64,000 nt of DNA, taken from assembly GCA_000827325.1 (NCBI GenBank), contig KN832870.1, positions 3,100,001 to 3,164,000 of the forward strand. Reading direction: 5' to 3'. The notes below the pieces were generated by a model that had not been told where the DNA came from, made no database searches, and saw only the letters and a list, made by a program, of their open reading frames with translations. The stretch is from Oidiodendron maius Zn. Lineage: Eukaryota > Ascomycota > Leotiomycetes > Myxotrichaceae. The stretch's first letter is position 1; the number at the start of each line of letters is the position of its first letter. The translations under genes were made by a program, and so were the position numbers. This document shows positions 61,055 to 64,000 of this stretch, one piece after another.

Positions 61055-62662
61055 TTAAGATTCAGCTTTCTCAGTTTCCACTGGAGGAGCCTTCGGACTC
61101 CCATCTTCTTCGTCCCTTGCGGGCCTCATCCCAATCTCTGCCGTGGCGAACTTATCAGCGGTGTCACGATAACTTGGAACAAAATTAACACAAAGACTGT
61201 AGGACCAAGCCGCAACGAAGAATGCCAGTGGTACAGTCATCGCAATGGCTGTTGAATTGTGCAAGTCGGCCACAGCACCCAACAGCGGAGGGACACAAGC
61301 ACCACCTGCGACTCCACCCACGATCCACCCAGAGCCTCTCTTCGTGTATTTGCCGAGACCGCGCATCCCCAGAGCCACAATCGTGGGGAAGCAGATTGAT
61401 TCGAAGAATAGGGTGATGTATAGCATGGCCATGCCTGTGTTGCCGCGCTGGGTGATGGCAGGGGCAATGAATACGATGCACATGGTGAGGTAGAACAGGA
61501 ATACCCAGCGCGGACGAATGAACTTCATCAAGCCAACACCCGTGAAACGACCGAGGGCGAAAGAACCTTGGGCTCCAGCGAGGAACTTGGCGCCGAGCGC
61601 GGAAGAAGTGTTGGGGCGGGTTTCGGTCACATAGTTGATGAAATAGCCAGCAATGGCAACTTGAGCGCCTGTATAGCAGAACTGGGCGAAAGCAGCGTGG
61701 AAAAGACGGTACTGCTTGTGAAAAGGAAGGTTGTCCGCATTTGCGTGGGTTTCCTCTGCTTGGTATGCCATATCGGCATCGGTGATTTCAGGAATTGGAG
61801 AGCTGAAGAGTTCGCTAGTTAAGATCTGGTATAATTCAGAGGATTACTTGGGAGTCTTACAAGTAGAAGATTCCTGCCAAGAGAAAAACGAAGCAGGCAA
61901 TGGCTAGATATACCCATTGGACATTCTTCACAGCCTCTGGATCGTCCGCAGTGTGCTCAAAAAACACGTACGATCCTAAAACCGGTGCAATTACAGTCCC
62001 AACACCGTTGAATGCTTGTGAAATATTGATACGTATCTCTGCGTATCGTGGTGGGCCGCAAACTACACATCATTTTAGCTCCCATAGCAATCAGGGAGAA
62101 GAAGTGGCACTTACCTGTAATGTATGGGTTCGCAGCAGTTTCAAGGGAGCCCAGACCATTCCCGATAATGAAAATAGCGGCACAGAAGCCTCCGAATGAT
62201 CGATGAATAAGGCAAGGCCATGCAATCAAGGCACCGATGCCATACAGACTAAGGCCCCAAATGAAGACTGCCTTGTAGCCGTAGTGGCGGAGGATCCAAT
62301 TGGCATGGCCCAGTGAGGCAAGGGGATATGCACTGAGAACTGGTGTAAATAGCTGCGTTATAGGAAACGGCGAGCATTCACTTACCCAAAGTAGGCTGCC
62401 TGAAGTCCGGAGGACCTTGCTCGAGTGATACCCAATGTTATCTGGAAATGCTTGTTCAAGGTGTCAAGAAGTCCATAGGAAAAGCCCTGCAGTAGTCAGG
62501 TCTGTAGAAGAGTTCATGATGATGATGCAGAGTACGTACCCATAGGAAGAATAGAATAGTGACAAGTGCAAGTGGATAGATGGATTGCCTTAGCGTCAAC
62601 TCGGCGGCTTTTGTTCTCTCATTGTCGCTGGATTTCAGCGACCGTCTCTGGAATATGGCCAT
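61055..62662 (-). CDS. FucP/FHS-family MFS sugar permease
   Basis: Five exons: 62540-62662, 62386-62486, 62115-62332, 61861-62062, 61055-61814; introns are about 46-53 nt; 467 aa with about 12 membrane helices. Family marks are SIYPLALVTILFFLWGFSYGLLDTLN at the first helix, AAYFGAYPLASLG, FIIGNGLGSLETAANPYIT, and RINISQAFNGVG. These are typical of the fucose-galactose-glucose:H+ symporter branch. A charged loop separates the two six-helix halves and the C terminus is hydrophilic. It should import a hexose across the plasma membrane; the exact sugar is not readable. The exon 3 acceptor (TTCTCAG|TGCATAT) was chosen over an upstream AG because only it restores YFGAYP. Confidence 0.9.
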
Positions 62663-64000
62663 GATTCTTTCTCTCTGGACCGAAAGCCAATTGCACAGGA
62701 AGAGAGGAACTCTGCTCAACAGTGGGGAAAGACGGAAGGTTATATTCAAGCTCTACATCAATAGTCTTGGCACTCGGAAGGAATGTTACTCGTGGAAGTT
62801 GTGAAAGTCCCGAGTTAAAGACCCGCGGGCTGAACCAACAAGCACCACAACCATATATTCGGCTCATGTCTCGGCGACGATCCCTCTTTTCCAGGGATCG
62901 TCCTGGCGAGAAAGATGCGGGGTAGGGATCCATTCCACAAAGAGCCTGCGCTGTTCTCGACTAGGTAGGTAGCTAGAACCCCAGACCGCCACCCCACGGC
63001 CGGCTTGTGTGCAACCCGCGGCCAGGATCCGGTAGCTATCCTCTGTCGTGAAAATAAGGGGGGGATCATGGTCCTGGCAGATATTGAACTGCAGAACATT
63101 TCCCACTCGGGAGAGATCTTCTGGGGACGGGTGCTGTATGGTCTGCACATCATGGAGATTCCTTCTAGAATTTCATTGCATTTGATAGATCAAAATAGTT
63201 GCGAGTACCCATCATGGAGGACCATTACCAGCATGCCAAGGACCCGGAAATATGCCACTTAGTGAGATTGTGGCGTTGTAAAGTCCCGGTCAGGCATGAA
63301 TTGTAATTCCTAAGGCATGACTGGACGAAGTGCTGCATCTACAAAAATCCTTGAATATGGGATGGATGGAGTCAATCGCCGAGTAAAATTCTATAAGCGC
63401 GAGACGGGGCAGGTGGAGATCACGGACTATGATGATGAATTGGTGTGCCTCGAAGTTAGGAAGGACCGTGTCTTAATACAGAAAGGCAACAATAATAACA
63501 GTAACAGTATCGACACCATTAGAACATTAACAATAGTAACAATACCGACAACAATAGAATATCGATAATAATAATAATAATTCCGACGATAATAACTATA
63601 TCAAGAATAGTGAGTTCCCCCGTATCCTGTTGTAACAAATGGTCCCCTCCACGATGGCCTCAACTTCTTCTTGGCCTTGTTTTCTAGTGAGCCCTCCTCT
63701 AGGACCTCGTCCCGCGCAAATTCAAAACGCCGAACTTACATCGTCGGCGTCGTAGAGGCCGATAAAGGAATCTTTTAAGGGGGTTCAAAGGTGGTTCATG
63801 GTCTGTTGCAAGTTTGTCCATCGCGTTCTACTGAGCTGGGAATTAAGCCCCACTAAACGTGACAATTCTGACCCCCCATGGTTGGGTACGTAATGTATTA
63901 CTAATCACTGAATGGGTTCGGGAAAGTGCAGATTCATATTTATCTTCCGTCAAATCGGTGCTGGAAATGCTCTCTTAGGCCACTGGAGTATCAGAGCCTG
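62663..64000. other. Terminal region, low complexity, no gene recognised
   Basis: Promoter side of the permease gene. The frame at 63317-63568 (+) begins with plausible protein composition (KFYKRETGQVEITDYDDELV) but runs straight into an AAT-rich microsatellite. It has no family resemblance and could be a relic. Confidence 0.5.
63487..63610 (+). repeat. Imperfect AAT/AAC trinucleotide repeat
   Basis: A degenerate microsatellite of AAT, AAC and ATA units, with a purer (ATA/ATAAT) core at about 63565-63582. Confidence 0.85.

Overview
The window is genomic DNA of a filamentous ascomycete (Pezizomycotina). Genes are split by short introns of about 44-110 nt with GTRNGT donors, CTAAC/CTGAC-like branch sites and YAG acceptors. 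The gene content is also typical: a GPI-anchored chitinase, a PIR-type wall protein, a BtgC-type glucanase, a BIM1/X325 protein, a HET-domain protein and a LaeA-like methyltransferase. I cannot place the class with certainty. Gene models were rebuilt by hand by joining reading frames at splice sites that keep phase and restore family motifs; the exons given are predictions.

Region by region: 1-1.7 kb is AT-rich with no convincing gene. At 1.8-4.1 kb a Hsm3/S5B-like proteasome-assembly protein (-) and RNA polymerase III subunit Rpc31 (+) diverge from a 391-bp spacer. At 6.1-9.6 kb lies a class III GH18 chitinase with a long Ser/Thr tandem-repeat stalk, GPI signal and a one-base frameshift inside the repeats. 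At 11.3-12.2 kb is cysteine dioxygenase, convergent with a seven-exon ZNFX1/Hrr1/SAD-3-like RNA-silencing helicase (12.5-16.8 kb). At 17.9-21.5 kb are a nucleoside deoxyribosyltransferase-like protein, a possible oxygenase relic and a secreted PLC-type phosphoesterase. At 23-24.1 kb is a PIR-repeat wall protein. At 26.4-30.3 kb Doa1/Ufd3 (+) converges on a GPI-anchored BIM1/X325 copper protein (-). At 31.4-32.5 kb is an SRR1-domain protein, at 33.4-35.8 kb the GH17 glucanase BtgC, and at 36.8-37.8 kb a broken gene for a Cys-rich wall protein. At 39.1-43.5 kb are two methyltransferase genes in tandem.

From 43.5 to 51.6 kb no gene is recognisable. This roughly 8-kb gap precedes a Gln/Pro-rich conserved fungal protein (51.7-54.3 kb), a layout typical of developmental regulators. 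At 55.6-56.1 kb is an orphan small gene. At 56.4-62.7 kb a GH13 alpha-glucosidase (-) and an FHS-type sugar permease (-) flank a HET-domain gene (+). The last 1.3 kb holds only low-complexity sequence.

Functional themes: cell-wall building and remodelling (chitinase, PIR protein, BtgC, X325, Cys-rich relic); protein quality control (Hsm3-like, Doa1); RNA silencing (helicase); recognition or incompatibility (HET); and alpha-glucoside use (GH13 plus permease). No rRNA, CRISPR or complete transposon was seen, and no tRNA could be supported by eye.
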